Program-made: the position numbers and the translations under genes
From: an uncultured Jannaschia sp.
GTDB taxonomy: Bacteria > Pseudomonadota > Alphaproteobacteria > Rhodobacterales > Rhodobacteraceae
DNA length: 23,966 nt
Assembly: GCA_937916365.1 (NCBI GenBank)
Contig: CALFSY010000115.1
Span: forward strand, 1-23,966
Direction of reading: 5' to 3'
Notes under the pieces: generated by a model
Database searches by the model: none
Told to the model about the DNA's origin: nothing
What the model saw: only the letters and a program-made list of their open reading frames with translations
Shown: piece by piece, positions 1 to 8,275 of the stretch
How positions within the stretch are numbered: position 1 is the first letter of the stretch
How the letters are laid out: every line of letters starts with the position of its first letter

Positions 1-816
1 AATGGCCGCTTGGGCCGAACTTAGCCCACCCCAAACCGGCGTGCCCGTGCCGGGCGCAAAGGCGGGGTCCAGCGCATCAATATCAAAACTTAGATAGCAT
101 GGCGTGGCCCCCACCCGCGCCTTCACAGCACGGGCAATGGCGGCAGGGCCTTGTTCTGTTATGGCGCGCGTATCGTAAATGGGGATCCCAAGGTTATCAT
201 CCACCACTGTGCGAATGCCGATATGGGCCGACCGCGCCACATCAATCAGCCCCTCTTGCACGGCTTTGTAACAAAATGTGCCGTGATCAATGCGGGCAAG
301 CGCGTCATCGGGCCACGTATCGGTGTGCGCGTCGATTTGAATGAACGCTAAAGGCCCGTGGTGGGCGGCGTGCGCGCGCAAAATAGGCAATGTGATCGAA
401 TGATCGCCGCCTAGGCAAATTGCCGCTGCCCCTGCCTGCAATATAGTTTCAACGTGGGCCTGTATCCGCGCAGGCACATCGCCTGTGTAGGCATAGTCGA
501 ACGCCATATCCCCATAATCCGTTACATTAAGCGCCTCAAGCGGTGAATATCCCCCCCATCCATACGGTGGATCAAATGGTAAAAGGGATGATGCCTCTCT
601 TATCGCGCGGGGGCCAAGCCGCGCCCCAGGGCGATTTGTAACCGCTTGATCAAAGGGGATGCCGGTTATGGCGACATCCACACCCGTTAAATCCTTTGTG
701 TAACGACGGCGCAGAAAACTGGGCGCTCCGGCAAAGGCATTTTCATAGGCCAGCCCCTGCCCCTTTGTCTGCGTAAAAGCCAAATCGACCTGATTTTTTG
801 CGTCCTCTAATGCCAT
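1..816 (-). CDS. speB: Agmatinase (ureohydrolase family), 3' end cut off by window edge
   Basis: Hydrolyses agmatine to putrescine and urea in the cytoplasm (polyamine synthesis), using a two-manganese centre. Reading the minus strand from ATG at 816 gives 272 codons with no stop. The arginase-fold metal motifs appear in order: GGDHS, then DAHTDTW, then SFDIDALDP, followed by PGTGTPVWGG, typical of agmatinases rather than arginases. The N-terminus (MALEDAKNQVD, then SFLRRRYTKDLTGVD) fits Roseobacter-type agmatinases from memory. About 45-50 C-terminal residues should lie beyond base 1. AGGTAGGGGG just upstream of the ATG supports the start. The gene diverges from mazG. A guanidinobutyrase or other ureohydrolase of the same fold cannot be fully excluded without the C-terminus. 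Confidence 0.9.
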   Translation of the reverse strand, partial: MALEDAKNQVDLAFTQTKGQGLAYENAFAGAPSFLRRRYTKDLTGVDVAITGIPFDQAVTNRPGARLGPRAIREASSLLPFDPPYGWGGYSPLEALNVTDYGDMAFDYAYTGDVPARIQAHVETILQAGAAAICLGGDHSITLPILRAHAAHHGPLAFIQIDAHTDTWPDDALARIDHGTFCYKAVQEGLIDVARSAHIGIRTVVDDNLGIPIYDTRAITEQGPAAIARAVKARVGATPCYLSFDIDALDPAFAPGTGTPVWGGLSSAQAAI

Positions 817-915
817 GCTGCCCCCTACCTGCGAAACATAAATCTATTTTCGTTCGCTTAAAACTATCCTACACGCACAAAAATACTATGCGACCCGAAA
901 AGAAACAGACAAACC

Positions 916-1731
916 ATGCCCCACCTGCCCCCTTTGGATGCACCAGATATTTTGCCGATTGAACGGCTATTGCGCATTATGGCGCGGTTGCGCGACCCCG
1001 AAACGGGATGTCCGTGGGATGTTGAACAAACATTCCAAACCATCGCCCCTCACACAGTTGAAGAAGCCTACGAGGTCGCCGATGCCATCGAACGGGGCGC
1101 GCCACAGGATATTATGGAAGAATTGGGGGATCTGTTGTTGCAGGTTGTGTTTCATGCGCAAATTGCCAACGATGCCGGTCTTTTCGATTTTCATGATGTG
1201 GCCGGGGCCATCGGTGAAAAATTGGTGCGTCGACACCCCCATGTCTTTGGCCCCACGCGCCCCAACAAAACCGCCGAAGATCAGGTGCGCGATTGGGAAG
1301 CGGGAAAAGCAACCGAACGCGCGGCCAAAGCCCGCAAAGGCGTTTTGGATGATGTGGCGCTGAACCTTCCCGCGTTGATGCGGGCCGAAAAGTTACAAAA
1401 ACGAGTAGCGCGCGTGGGGTTTGATTGGCCAGATATTGACCAGGTCACGGCAAAAATCACCGAAGAGGCGCAAGAGCTAACCAACGCGCGCGCAATCGGA
1501 ACACAGGATGATGTTGTCGAGGAAATGGGGGATCTGTTGTTTGCGGTGGTTAATCTGGCACGACATCTAAAAATTGATCCAGAAGTCGCGTTGCGCCAAG
1601 CAAATGTAAAATTCACCAAGCGTTTTCAGTATATTGAACAGGCGCTAGAGGCTTTAGGCAAAACACCCACCAATAGCAATTTAGCCGAGATGGAGGCCCT
1701 TTGGACACAGGCAAAAACCCAACCACTTTGA
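916..1731 (+). CDS. mazG: Nucleoside triphosphate pyrophosphohydrolase MazG
   Basis: Hydrolyses NTPs/dNTPs to the monophosphate and pyrophosphate; in other bacteria it clears aberrant nucleotides and affects the stringent response. The 271-aa protein has the two tandem MazG domains of the full-length family. Domain 1 starts at GCPWDVEQTF (31-40) and carries EEAYE (49-53) and EELGD (68-72), giving the EExxE...ExxD magnesium site. Domain 2 repeats this with EEAQE and EEMGDLLFAVVN. The sequence before the ATG is A-rich with no strong Shine-Dalgarno, so start strength is uncertain, but the N-terminus fits the family. The gene diverges from speB and converges on ndk. Confidence 0.95.
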   Translation: MPHLPPLDAPDILPIERLLRIMARLRDPETGCPWDVEQTFQTIAPHTVEEAYEVADAIERGAPQDIMEELGDLLLQVVFHAQIANDAGLFDFHDVAGAIGEKLVRRHPHVFGPTRPNKTAEDQVRDWEAGKATERAAKARKGVLDDVALNLPALMRAEKLQKRVARVGFDWPDIDQVTAKITEEAQELTNARAIGTQDDVVEEMGDLLFAVVNLARHLKIDPEVALRQANVKFTKRFQYIEQALEALGKTPTNSNLAEMEALWTQAKTQPL

Positions 1732-1808
1732 CCTGTCTCACATGGGTTGGCGTTTTGTATCAAGCGACACTGGCGAGATGTGTCACCAAGGGTGCGAACC
1801 GGCGGCTA

Positions 1809-2231
1809 TTACCCGACCAATTCTAACCCCGCAAAGAAATACGCAATCTCTTGTTGTGCCGTTTCGGGGCCGTCGGACCCATGCACCGAATTTTCCCCGA
1901 TCGACAATGCAAAATCTTTGCGAATCGTGCCTGGTTCGGCCTCTGCAGGGTTTGTTGCACCCATCACGGCGCGGTTTTTTGCAATCGCGTCTTCGCCTTC
2001 TAACACTTGCACAACAATCGGGGCCGATGACATGAACGTGCATAATTCGTCATAAAAGGGGCGGTCTTTGTGCACAGCATAAAATACACCCGCCTGTTGC
2101 TTGGTCAGGTGAATACGTTTGGCCGCGATAACGCGCAGGCCCGCTTCCTCTAACCGGGCGGTAATGGCACCGGTCAAATTTCGCTGTGTGGCATCGGGTT
2201 TGATGATTGAAAATGTTCGTTCCATGGTCAT
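1809..2231 (-). CDS. ndk: Nucleoside diphosphate kinase
   Basis: Moves the gamma phosphate of ATP onto NDPs/dNDPs through a phosphohistidine, balancing nucleotide pools. From ATG at 2231 the protein is 140 aa, the usual bacterial length, starting MTMERTFSIIKPDATQRN. The active-site block NSVHGSD places the catalytic histidine at residue 117, as in E. coli. I chose the 2231 ATG because GGTGGAGA lies about six bases upstream. A GTG four codons earlier is in frame but overlaps that ribosome binding site. Two in-frame stops (TAA, TAG) follow one another at the end. The gene converges on mazG. Confidence 0.96.
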   Translation of the reverse strand: MTMERTFSIIKPDATQRNLTGAITARLEEAGLRVIAAKRIHLTKQQAGVFYAVHKDRPFYDELCTFMSSAPIVVQVLEGEDAIAKNRAVMGATNPAEAEPGTIRKDFALSIGENSVHGSDGPETAQQEIAYFFAGLELVG

Positions 2232-2424
2232 GGGTTTCTCCACCTATGTAGGGTCGCGGTGGCCTATCACGGGGGGGTATGATTGCAAAGGTCGGCTTTT
2301 GCTTATTTCACGGGCCCTATGCCCAAAATGCGACAATCACGACAGGCACGTATTTCCATTCTGGCACAGCATGGCCACGTATTATATGCAAACCTTATAC
2401 ATTGGCCGCTTAAGGATCTGATCT

Positions 2425-3489
2425 ATGAAATGTTTTGCGCGTATTTTGGTGAGACAAATTCTTTGTGCAGGGGCTATTTTGGGGCTAATCACAACCGGCC
2501 CTTTAATGGCGCAAGACGCGGTGCCACGCCCTGTGCAACTTATGACATTGGGGGCCGATGGTGGCGACATCACACGGCAATTTTTTGGCCAGGTCGTCGC
2601 ACGGCAAACGGTTGATTTGGCGTTTCAGGTTTCGGGCCAAATTATAACGCTACCTGCCAACGAGGGCGCGGTGATCCGCGGGCAGGGGTTGATCGCACAG
2701 CTAGATTTAGAGCCGTTTGAATTGCAACTCCAACAAGCGCAACTGCAATTCGATCAAGCCGAACGCGCGTTAGATCGGTTGAATCAATTAACATCGTCTG
2801 TCTCCGAGGTCGCACGCGAAGACGCCGAAACACAACTGGGCCTAGCGCGCGTGGCCGTGCGCAATGCGGAATACGCGCTGGAAAATGCCATACTGTTGGC
2901 GCCGTTTGACGCCTTGGTCGCGGCACGCAATGTTGCAAATTTCACCACCATTGCCCAAGGCACCCCCGTGGTGCGATTGCATGATGTGTCCGAACTTAGA
3001 ATTGAAATCGATGTGCCAGAGGTGTTGTTCCAACGCGTAGGTGAAGATGCAGATTTAACCATCCTAGCCCGATTTCCCACCGGTGATGCGACCTATCCAT
3101 TGGCCATCCGTGAATTTAACGCCGAGGCATCCTCGATCGGGCAAACATATCGCATAACCCTAGGATTGCCCCCGCAAAACGGGCTGAACGTATTACCAGG
3201 CAGCTCGGTAACGGTCATTGCAACGCTTCACAATGCCGAGGCCGCGATGATCGTGCCGTCCACTGCGGTGCGCATCGCCAATGATGGGGCAACCAGCGTG
3301 ATGCGATTTATCCCACAAGACGATGAAACCGGTGTGTTAGAGGAAATTTTGGTTGACATCGAACCCACACGCGACGGGGCATTCCGTGTAACATCCGGCA
3401 TCACGCCTGGGGACACGATCGTGCGTACCGGGGCCCATGCCGTGCAAGATGGGTTAACCGTGCGGCGCTTTACCGGCTATGCAAATTAA
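2425..3489 (+). CDS. RND efflux system periplasmic adaptor (membrane fusion protein)
   Basis: Periplasmic adaptor that would link the downstream RND pump to an outer-membrane channel. The 354-aa protein starts with a basic, then hydrophobic signal peptide, with likely cleavage near PLMAQDA (about residue 30). A biotinyl/lipoyl-like half (FQVSGQIITLPANEGAVIRG) follows. Next is a Gln/Ala-rich alpha-helical hairpin (LQLQQAQLQFDQAERALDRL, with its return arm ending YALENAI), then the second lipoyl half (LLAPFDALVAARNV) and beta-barrel and membrane-proximal domains. AAGGA eight bases before the ATG supports the start. It sits eight bases before the pump gene, so the two are surely co-transcribed. 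No outer-membrane channel gene is adjacent. Substrate unknown. Confidence 0.93.
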   Translation: MKCFARILVRQILCAGAILGLITTGPLMAQDAVPRPVQLMTLGADGGDITRQFFGQVVARQTVDLAFQVSGQIITLPANEGAVIRGQGLIAQLDLEPFELQLQQAQLQFDQAERALDRLNQLTSSVSEVAREDAETQLGLARVAVRNAEYALENAILLAPFDALVAARNVANFTTIAQGTPVVRLHDVSELRIEIDVPEVLFQRVGEDADLTILARFPTGDATYPLAIREFNAEASSIGQTYRITLGLPPQNGLNVLPGSSVTVIATLHNAEAAMIVPSTAVRIANDGATSVMRFIPQDDETGVLEEILVDIEPTRDGAFRVTSGITPGDTIVRTGAHAVQDGLTVRRFTGYAN

Positions 3490-3497
3490 GGATTGGT

Positions 3498-6400
3498 ATG
3501 GCCATGAACATCGCGCGCGCATCCATTGATAAACCGATCCTAACCTGGATCGTAATTCTGATCTGCCTATTCGGGGGCATTTGGGGCTTTTTATCGCTTG
3601 GGCGACTTGAAGACCCCGCCTTTACCATCAAACAGGCTGTGGTGGTTACGGCTTATCCCGGGGCGTCGGCCGAACAAGTGGCGATTGAGGTGTCTGAACC
3701 GTTAGAGGCCGCAATCCAAAGCATGGGTGAGGTCAGCGAAATAAGATCTATCAACCGGCTCGGTGTGTCGCGCATTGATGTAGAAGTCGATGACACGATC
3801 AATGGGGATGATTTGCCGGGGGTGTGGACCAAACTGCGCGAAGAAATTCAAAATGCTCGCGCCGCCTTGCCCGAGGGCGCAGGCACGCCGTTGGCCGATG
3901 ACGGATTTGGGGATGTCTATGGTATCTTTTTCGCCGTCACCGCCGAGGGTTTTTCCGACGCCGCCCGCCACCAGTTGGCCACATTTCTGCGGCGCGAGCT
4001 GCTGACCGTCGAAGGTGTGGCCAATGTGGCAATCGCAGGTTTGCCGCAAGAGGCGATTTTTGTCGAACCTGATCCAGCCCGCACCGCGCATCTGGGCGTG
4101 AACCCGCAAACATTTACCCAGGCCTTAGCCGCATCAAATTCGGTCGTTGATGCCGGCGCCGTGCGCGGAACCGAGACACGCACGATGATTCAAACCCCCG
4201 AAGGATCAGACAGCGTTAGTGAAATTGCGTCGCTGACTGTGGGCATCGGTGGAGAGTTAATTAATTTGATCGACATCGCCGAGGTTCGACGTGGGCGACA
4301 AACCGATCAGGAAATGTTGATCCGTTTTAATGGGGTTGAGGCATTTACGATTGGTATCGCAGGGTTGAGCGATGAAAATATCGTCGATGTGGGCAACCGT
4401 GTCGATGCCCATCTTGCGGCGCTATTACCCGAAATTCCTTATGGTGTGGACCTGCACCCGATCTACCAACAACACGTTGTGGTGGATGAGGCGTCAAATG
4501 GTTTTCTGCTTAACCTTTCCATGTCTGTGGGCATCGTGGTGTTGGTGTTGGGCCTGTTTATGGGGCCACGCGCGGCGGTGGTGGTTGGCACCACGCTTTT
4601 GCTGACTGTGGTTGGCACATTGTTATTCATGGCGCTGTTTTCCATTGAAATGGAACGCATTTCGCTTGGCGCGCTTATCATCGCCATGGGCATGTTGGTG
4701 GACAACGCCATTGTCGTGGCCGAAGGAATGCAAATTGCCATGCAGCGCGGAAAATCATCACGCGACGCCGCCGAAGAGGCCGCCGGAAAAACCCAAATCC
4801 CCCTGTTGGGGGCGACAGTAATCGGCATCATGGCGTTTGCGGGAATTGGGCTTAGCCCCGATTCGACGGGTGAATTTTTGTTTTCTTTGTTCGCAGTGAT
4901 CGGAATTTCGCTACTGTTATCTTGGATTTTAGCGGTAACAGTGACGCCGTTACTGGGGCACTATTTTTTCAAACAGGGCCGCGCAGGTGCATCTGATGCG
5001 TATGATGGTTTTATCTTTCGCGCTTATGGTGGATTATTGCGCGGTGCGTTGCGTATGCGTTGGGGGGTGGTTTTAGCACTGATCGGGGTAACGGCGGCCT
5101 GTTATGTGGGTTTTGGCCAGGTCAAACAACAATTTTTCCCCGATTCCAACACTCCGATTTTTTTCGCCCATTATACTTTGCGCCAAGGCACCCCGATCGA
5201 AACCACCGCGGCACAAATGGAAATTTTGGAAACCTTTTTGGCCGAACGTGATGATGTGGCGGCGGTGTCCACCTATGTGGGGCAAGGTGCCACGCGATTT
5301 TTGCTAACCTACGGTGCCGAAACACCAAACCCGGCCTATGGCCATCTTATTATCCGCACAGACACGTTGGAACAAATCCCAGCGCTGCGCGCAGCGCTGG
5401 AAGACTTTGCCGCCGAAACCCTGACAGATGGGGAATTTCGCACCGAACGGTTGGTGTTCGGGCCAGGGGGCGGGCGCCCCATTCAGGTGCGGTTTTCTGG
5501 CACCGACGCACGTATCCTGCGTGACTTGGCCGATCAATCCATCGCCGCGATGCAAGGGGCGTCGCCCAACATCTTATCGCCCCAGGTGGATTGGCGGGAA
5601 CAGGAATTGGTGCTGCGCCCGAACTACGTCACCGAACGTGCACAGGCCGCAGGCATCGCGCGCGACGATGTGGCCCAGATTATGCGCTTTGCCACCGACG
5701 GCATTGTCACCGGATATTATCGCGAAGATGATCGCGCCATCCCCATCATCGCACGCGTGCCCGGCACCGCAGGCTTAAGCGTGATGGATCAGGCCGTTGC
5801 ATCGCAGGATGGGGCCACCCTATTGCCGATCGAACAGGTGGTGGATGGTTTCGTGGTCGAAACACAAAATACCCTGATCCGCCGCCAAGACCGTCTGCCC
5901 ACCATCACAGTTGGGGCCAGCATCCCGCCCGATGTGACGGCGGCGGCGGTTCACGCCGAAATCCGCGCCGCGGTTGAGGCGATCCCCCTACCCTTGGGAT
6001 ACCTTATGGAATGGGGCGGCGAATTTGAAAATTCGGCCGAGGCCAACGCCAGTCTTGGGGCGCAGCTTCCCGTAACGTTGCTTATCATGGTGTTGGTGTC
6101 GGTTTTGTTATTTAACGCCGTGCGAGAGCCGTTGATTATCTGGCTGTTGGTGCCGATGTCGGTTAATGGCGTGGCGGTTGGGTTATTGGTCACAGGATTG
6201 CCGTTTTCGTTTACCGCACTTCTCGGATTACTTAGCCTTTCGGGGATGTTGATTAAAAACGGCATCGTTTTGGTCGAAGAAATTGACATCGTGCGACGTG
6301 CGGGCACCCCATTGCGAACCGCCATTGTCAATGCATCAACCTCGCGTTTACGTCCGGTTTTATTGGCGGCCAGCACAACGATTTTGGGAATGCTGCCACT

Positions 6401-6626
6401 GTTGGGGGATGCGTTTTTCGTTTCTATGGCCGTAACGATCATGGGCGGTTTGGCGTTTGCCTCAATCCTAACATTGGTGGCCGCACCCGTGCTTTACGAC
6501 ATCTTTTTTAGCCATGATGCAAAACGCGAAAAGACACCGGAAACCGCCCCTGCCCCTGCCCCGCGCAACACGCCGCCCACAGGTAAATTTGATCTGCCAA
6601 CCGATAATGTGCAAACGCCCGCGTAA
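3498..6626 (+). CDS. RND family efflux permease (AcrB/MexB-like)
   Basis: Inner-membrane, proton-driven exporter of 1042 aa, the normal RND length. An N-terminal TM (about residues 14-34) is followed by a large periplasmic porter region, then TM2-6. TM4 carries GMLVDNAIVVAEGM: one proton-relay aspartate (D402) is present and the second position is Asn403. A second periplasmic loop and TM7-12 follow, with TM10 GMLIKNGIVLVEEID supplying the relay lysine (K920). The tail after the last TM is Pro/Ala-rich (TAPAPAPRNTPPTGK). AAGGATTGGT precedes the ATG. It forms a two-gene operon with the adaptor. The family exports drugs, dyes, detergents or metals; nothing here fixes the substrate. The DN rather than DD pair is found in several RND subgroups. 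Confidence 0.94.
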   Translation: MAMNIARASIDKPILTWIVILICLFGGIWGFLSLGRLEDPAFTIKQAVVVTAYPGASAEQVAIEVSEPLEAAIQSMGEVSEIRSINRLGVSRIDVEVDDTINGDDLPGVWTKLREEIQNARAALPEGAGTPLADDGFGDVYGIFFAVTAEGFSDAARHQLATFLRRELLTVEGVANVAIAGLPQEAIFVEPDPARTAHLGVNPQTFTQALAASNSVVDAGAVRGTETRTMIQTPEGSDSVSEIASLTVGIGGELINLIDIAEVRRGRQTDQEMLIRFNGVEAFTIGIAGLSDENIVDVGNRVDAHLAALLPEIPYGVDLHPIYQQHVVVDEASNGFLLNLSMSVGIVVLVLGLFMGPRAAVVVGTTLLLTVVGTLLFMALFSIEMERISLGALIIAMGMLVDNAIVVAEGMQIAMQRGKSSRDAAEEAAGKTQIPLLGATVIGIMAFAGIGLSPDSTGEFLFSLFAVIGISLLLSWILAVTVTPLLGHYFFKQGRAGASDAYDGFIFRAYGGLLRGALRMRWGVVLALIGVTAACYVGFGQVKQQFFPDSNTPIFFAHYTLRQGTPIETTAAQMEILETFLAERDDVAAVSTYVGQGATRFLLTYGAETPNPAYGHLIIRTDTLEQIPALRAALEDFAAETLTDGEFRTERLVFGPGGGRPIQVRFSGTDARILRDLADQSIAAMQGASPNILSPQVDWREQELVLRPNYVTERAQAAGIARDDVAQIMRFATDGIVTGYYREDDRAIPIIARVPGTAGLSVMDQAVASQDGATLLPIEQVVDGFVVETQNTLIRRQDRLPTITVGASIPPDVTAAAVHAEIRAAVEAIPLPLGYLMEWGGEFENSAEANASLGAQLPVTLLIMVLVSVLLFNAVREPLIIWLLVPMSVNGVAVGLLVTGLPFSFTALLGLLSLSGMLIKNGIVLVEEIDIVRRAGTPLRTAIVNASTSRLRPVLLAASTTILGMLPLLGDAFFVSMAVTIMGGLAFASILTLVAAPVLYDIFFSHDAKREKTPETAPAPAPRNTPPTGKFDLPTDNVQTPA

Positions 6627-6636
6627 CGACGTTTGC
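6611..6636 (+). other. Stem-loop across the stop codon of the RND pump gene
   Basis: GCAAACG at 6611-6617 pairs with CGTTTGC at 6630-6636 around the TAA stop. No T-run follows, so it is not a classic intrinsic terminator. It could be a weak or Rho-assisted 3' end for the efflux operon, or protect the mRNA end. Confidence 0.3.
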
Positions 6637-6744
6637 CATGAAGGCATAGATGGTTTTATGAAACCGATTTCGATTTGTGTAGACTGGCCTACTATTGATA
6701 GGATTAAATCTAACTCGACCACGTATTGAGCAGGATGAATGATC

Positions 6745-8142
6745 ATGGCCTCACAAAATTTCGACGTAATCGTGATTGGCGCAGGGCCTGGGGGCTATGT
6801 CGCCGCAATTCGGGCCAGTCAACTGGGCCTAAACGTTGCGATTGTGGAACGCGAACATATGGGCGGCATCTGCCTGAATTGGGGGTGTATCCCCACCAAG
6901 GCGATGCTCCGATCCGCCGAGGTGTTCCATATGATGCACCGCGCGGGTGAGTTTGGGCTAAAGGCCGATAACATCGGCTATGACCTAGACGCCGTTGTGC
7001 AACGGTCGCGCAAAGTGGCGGGGCAGTTAAGCGCGGGCGTTAGCCACCTGATGAAAAAAAATAAAGTCACTGTGGTGATGGGGGCCGCCACGATCCCCGC
7101 CAAGGGTCACGTGCGCGTGCAAACCGACAGTGGCGCGCAGGATCTGTATGCCAAAAACATCATCCTAGCAACCGGTGCCCGCGCGCGTGAGCTGCCGGGG
7201 CTTGAGGGGGATGGCAAACGCGTTTGGACCTACAAAACCGCGTTGATGCCACCGCATATGCCGCAAAAACTGCTGGTGATCGGATCAGGGGCGATCGGAA
7301 TTGAATTTGCCAGTTTCTATAACACACTGGGTGTTGATACCACAGTGGTTGAGGTGATGGACCGCATCCTACCCGTTGAAGATGCCGAGATCAGCGCCTT
7401 TGCCAAGAAAAGTTTTGAAAAACAGGGCATGACCATCCTGCAAAAAGCGACCGTTAAAACGCTTGACCGGGCTGGTGATAAAGTAACCGCGCATATTGAG
7501 GTTGGCGGAAAGGTCGAAGCGCAGGAATTTGACACCGTCATTTCCGCCGTGGGCATCGTGGGTAACACCGAAGATTTGGGCCTAGAGGCCCTGGGCGTCA
7601 CCATCGACCGCACCCATGTGGTGACCGATGCCTATTGTCGCACAGGTATCGACGGCCTGTATGCCATCGGCGATGTGGCAGGTGCGCCATGGCTTGCGCA
7701 TAAGGCCAGCCATGAGGGCGTGATGGTTGCCGAGATGATTGCCGGAAAAAACGACGTCCACCCCATCAAACCCAACACAATCGCCGGATGCACCTATTGC
7801 CACCCGCAGGTGGCCAGTGTGGGCCTGACCGAGGCACAGGCAAAAGACCAAGGGTATGCGGTTAAGGTGGGCCGCTTCCCCTTTATCGGCAATGGCAAAG
7901 CGATTGCGCTGGGCGAACCCGAGGGCCTGATTAAAACGGTGTTTGATGCCAAAACCGGGGAATTGTTAGGCGCCCACATGATCGGCGCAGAGGTTACCGA
8001 GTTGATCCAAGGTTACGTGATTGGCCAAAAGCTGGAAACCACCGAACAAGACCTGTTTGAAACCGTGTTCCCCCACCCCACGCTCAGCGAAATGATGCAC
8101 GAAAGCGTGTTGGATGCCTACGATCGCGTAATTCATATGTGA
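6745..8142 (+). CDS. lpdA: Dihydrolipoamide dehydrogenase (E3)
   Basis: FAD flavoprotein that reoxidises the dihydrolipoyl groups of 2-oxoacid dehydrogenase complexes or the glycine cleavage system and reduces NAD+. The 465-aa protein begins with the FAD dinucleotide motif IGAGPGGY. The redox disulfide is in GGICLNWGCIPTK (C43, C48), the NAD-binding GSGAIGIEFAS lies mid-protein, and the C-terminal catalytic dyad is in HPTLSE (H444, E449). There is no N-terminal lipoyl domain. I chose ATG 6745 because AGGA at 6732-6735 is nine bases away, against three for the ATG at 6739. No E1 or E2 gene is in the window, so which complex it serves is open. An efflux operon lies upstream and uvrA downstream. 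Confidence 0.94.
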   Translation: MASQNFDVIVIGAGPGGYVAAIRASQLGLNVAIVEREHMGGICLNWGCIPTKAMLRSAEVFHMMHRAGEFGLKADNIGYDLDAVVQRSRKVAGQLSAGVSHLMKKNKVTVVMGAATIPAKGHVRVQTDSGAQDLYAKNIILATGARARELPGLEGDGKRVWTYKTALMPPHMPQKLLVIGSGAIGIEFASFYNTLGVDTTVVEVMDRILPVEDAEISAFAKKSFEKQGMTILQKATVKTLDRAGDKVTAHIEVGGKVEAQEFDTVISAVGIVGNTEDLGLEALGVTIDRTHVVTDAYCRTGIDGLYAIGDVAGAPWLAHKASHEGVMVAEMIAGKNDVHPIKPNTIAGCTYCHPQVASVGLTEAQAKDQGYAVKVGRFPFIGNGKAIALGEPEGLIKTVFDAKTGELLGAHMIGAEVTELIQGYVIGQKLETTEQDLFETVFPHPTLSEMMHESVLDAYDRVIHM

Positions 8143-8205
8143 AGCCGTCCCATATTCTATAGATATATCAATCATATCACATACAAAAATCTGTATATTC
8201 AAAGA

Positions 8206-8238
8206 CACCGGCTATCTGGGTGGAAAACCACACCGGTG
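8206..8238 (+). other. Two-tier stem-loop between lpdA and uvrA
   Basis: An outer stem CACCGG (8206-8211) with CCGGTG (8233-8238) encloses an inner stem GTGG-AAAA-CCAC (8220-8231). It lies 64 bases after lpdA and 38 before uvrA. No T-run follows on the plus strand, so terminator function is doubtful; a folded uvrA leader is the alternative. The stretch before it (8150-8200) is AT-rich and is the likely uvrA promoter region. I see no GTTC-N7-GTTC SOS box there. Confidence 0.4.
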
Positions 8239-8275
8239 CCGTTTATGTGCAAGCAAAGCATAAAACGGGGCACCC

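Noticed and set aside
99..351. Plus-strand open frames at the left edge
   Set aside because: They are antisense to the agmatinase gene, whose metal-binding motifs are unmistakable.
1740..1808. Possible terminator between mazG and ndk (GACAC...GTGTC near 1767-1785)
   Set aside because: Only a five-base stem with a nine-base loop and no T-run on either strand.
5951..6442. 163-codon minus-strand frame inside the RND pump gene
   Set aside because: Shadow of the pump coding sequence; low-complexity Thr/Asn/Ser composition and no ribosome site.
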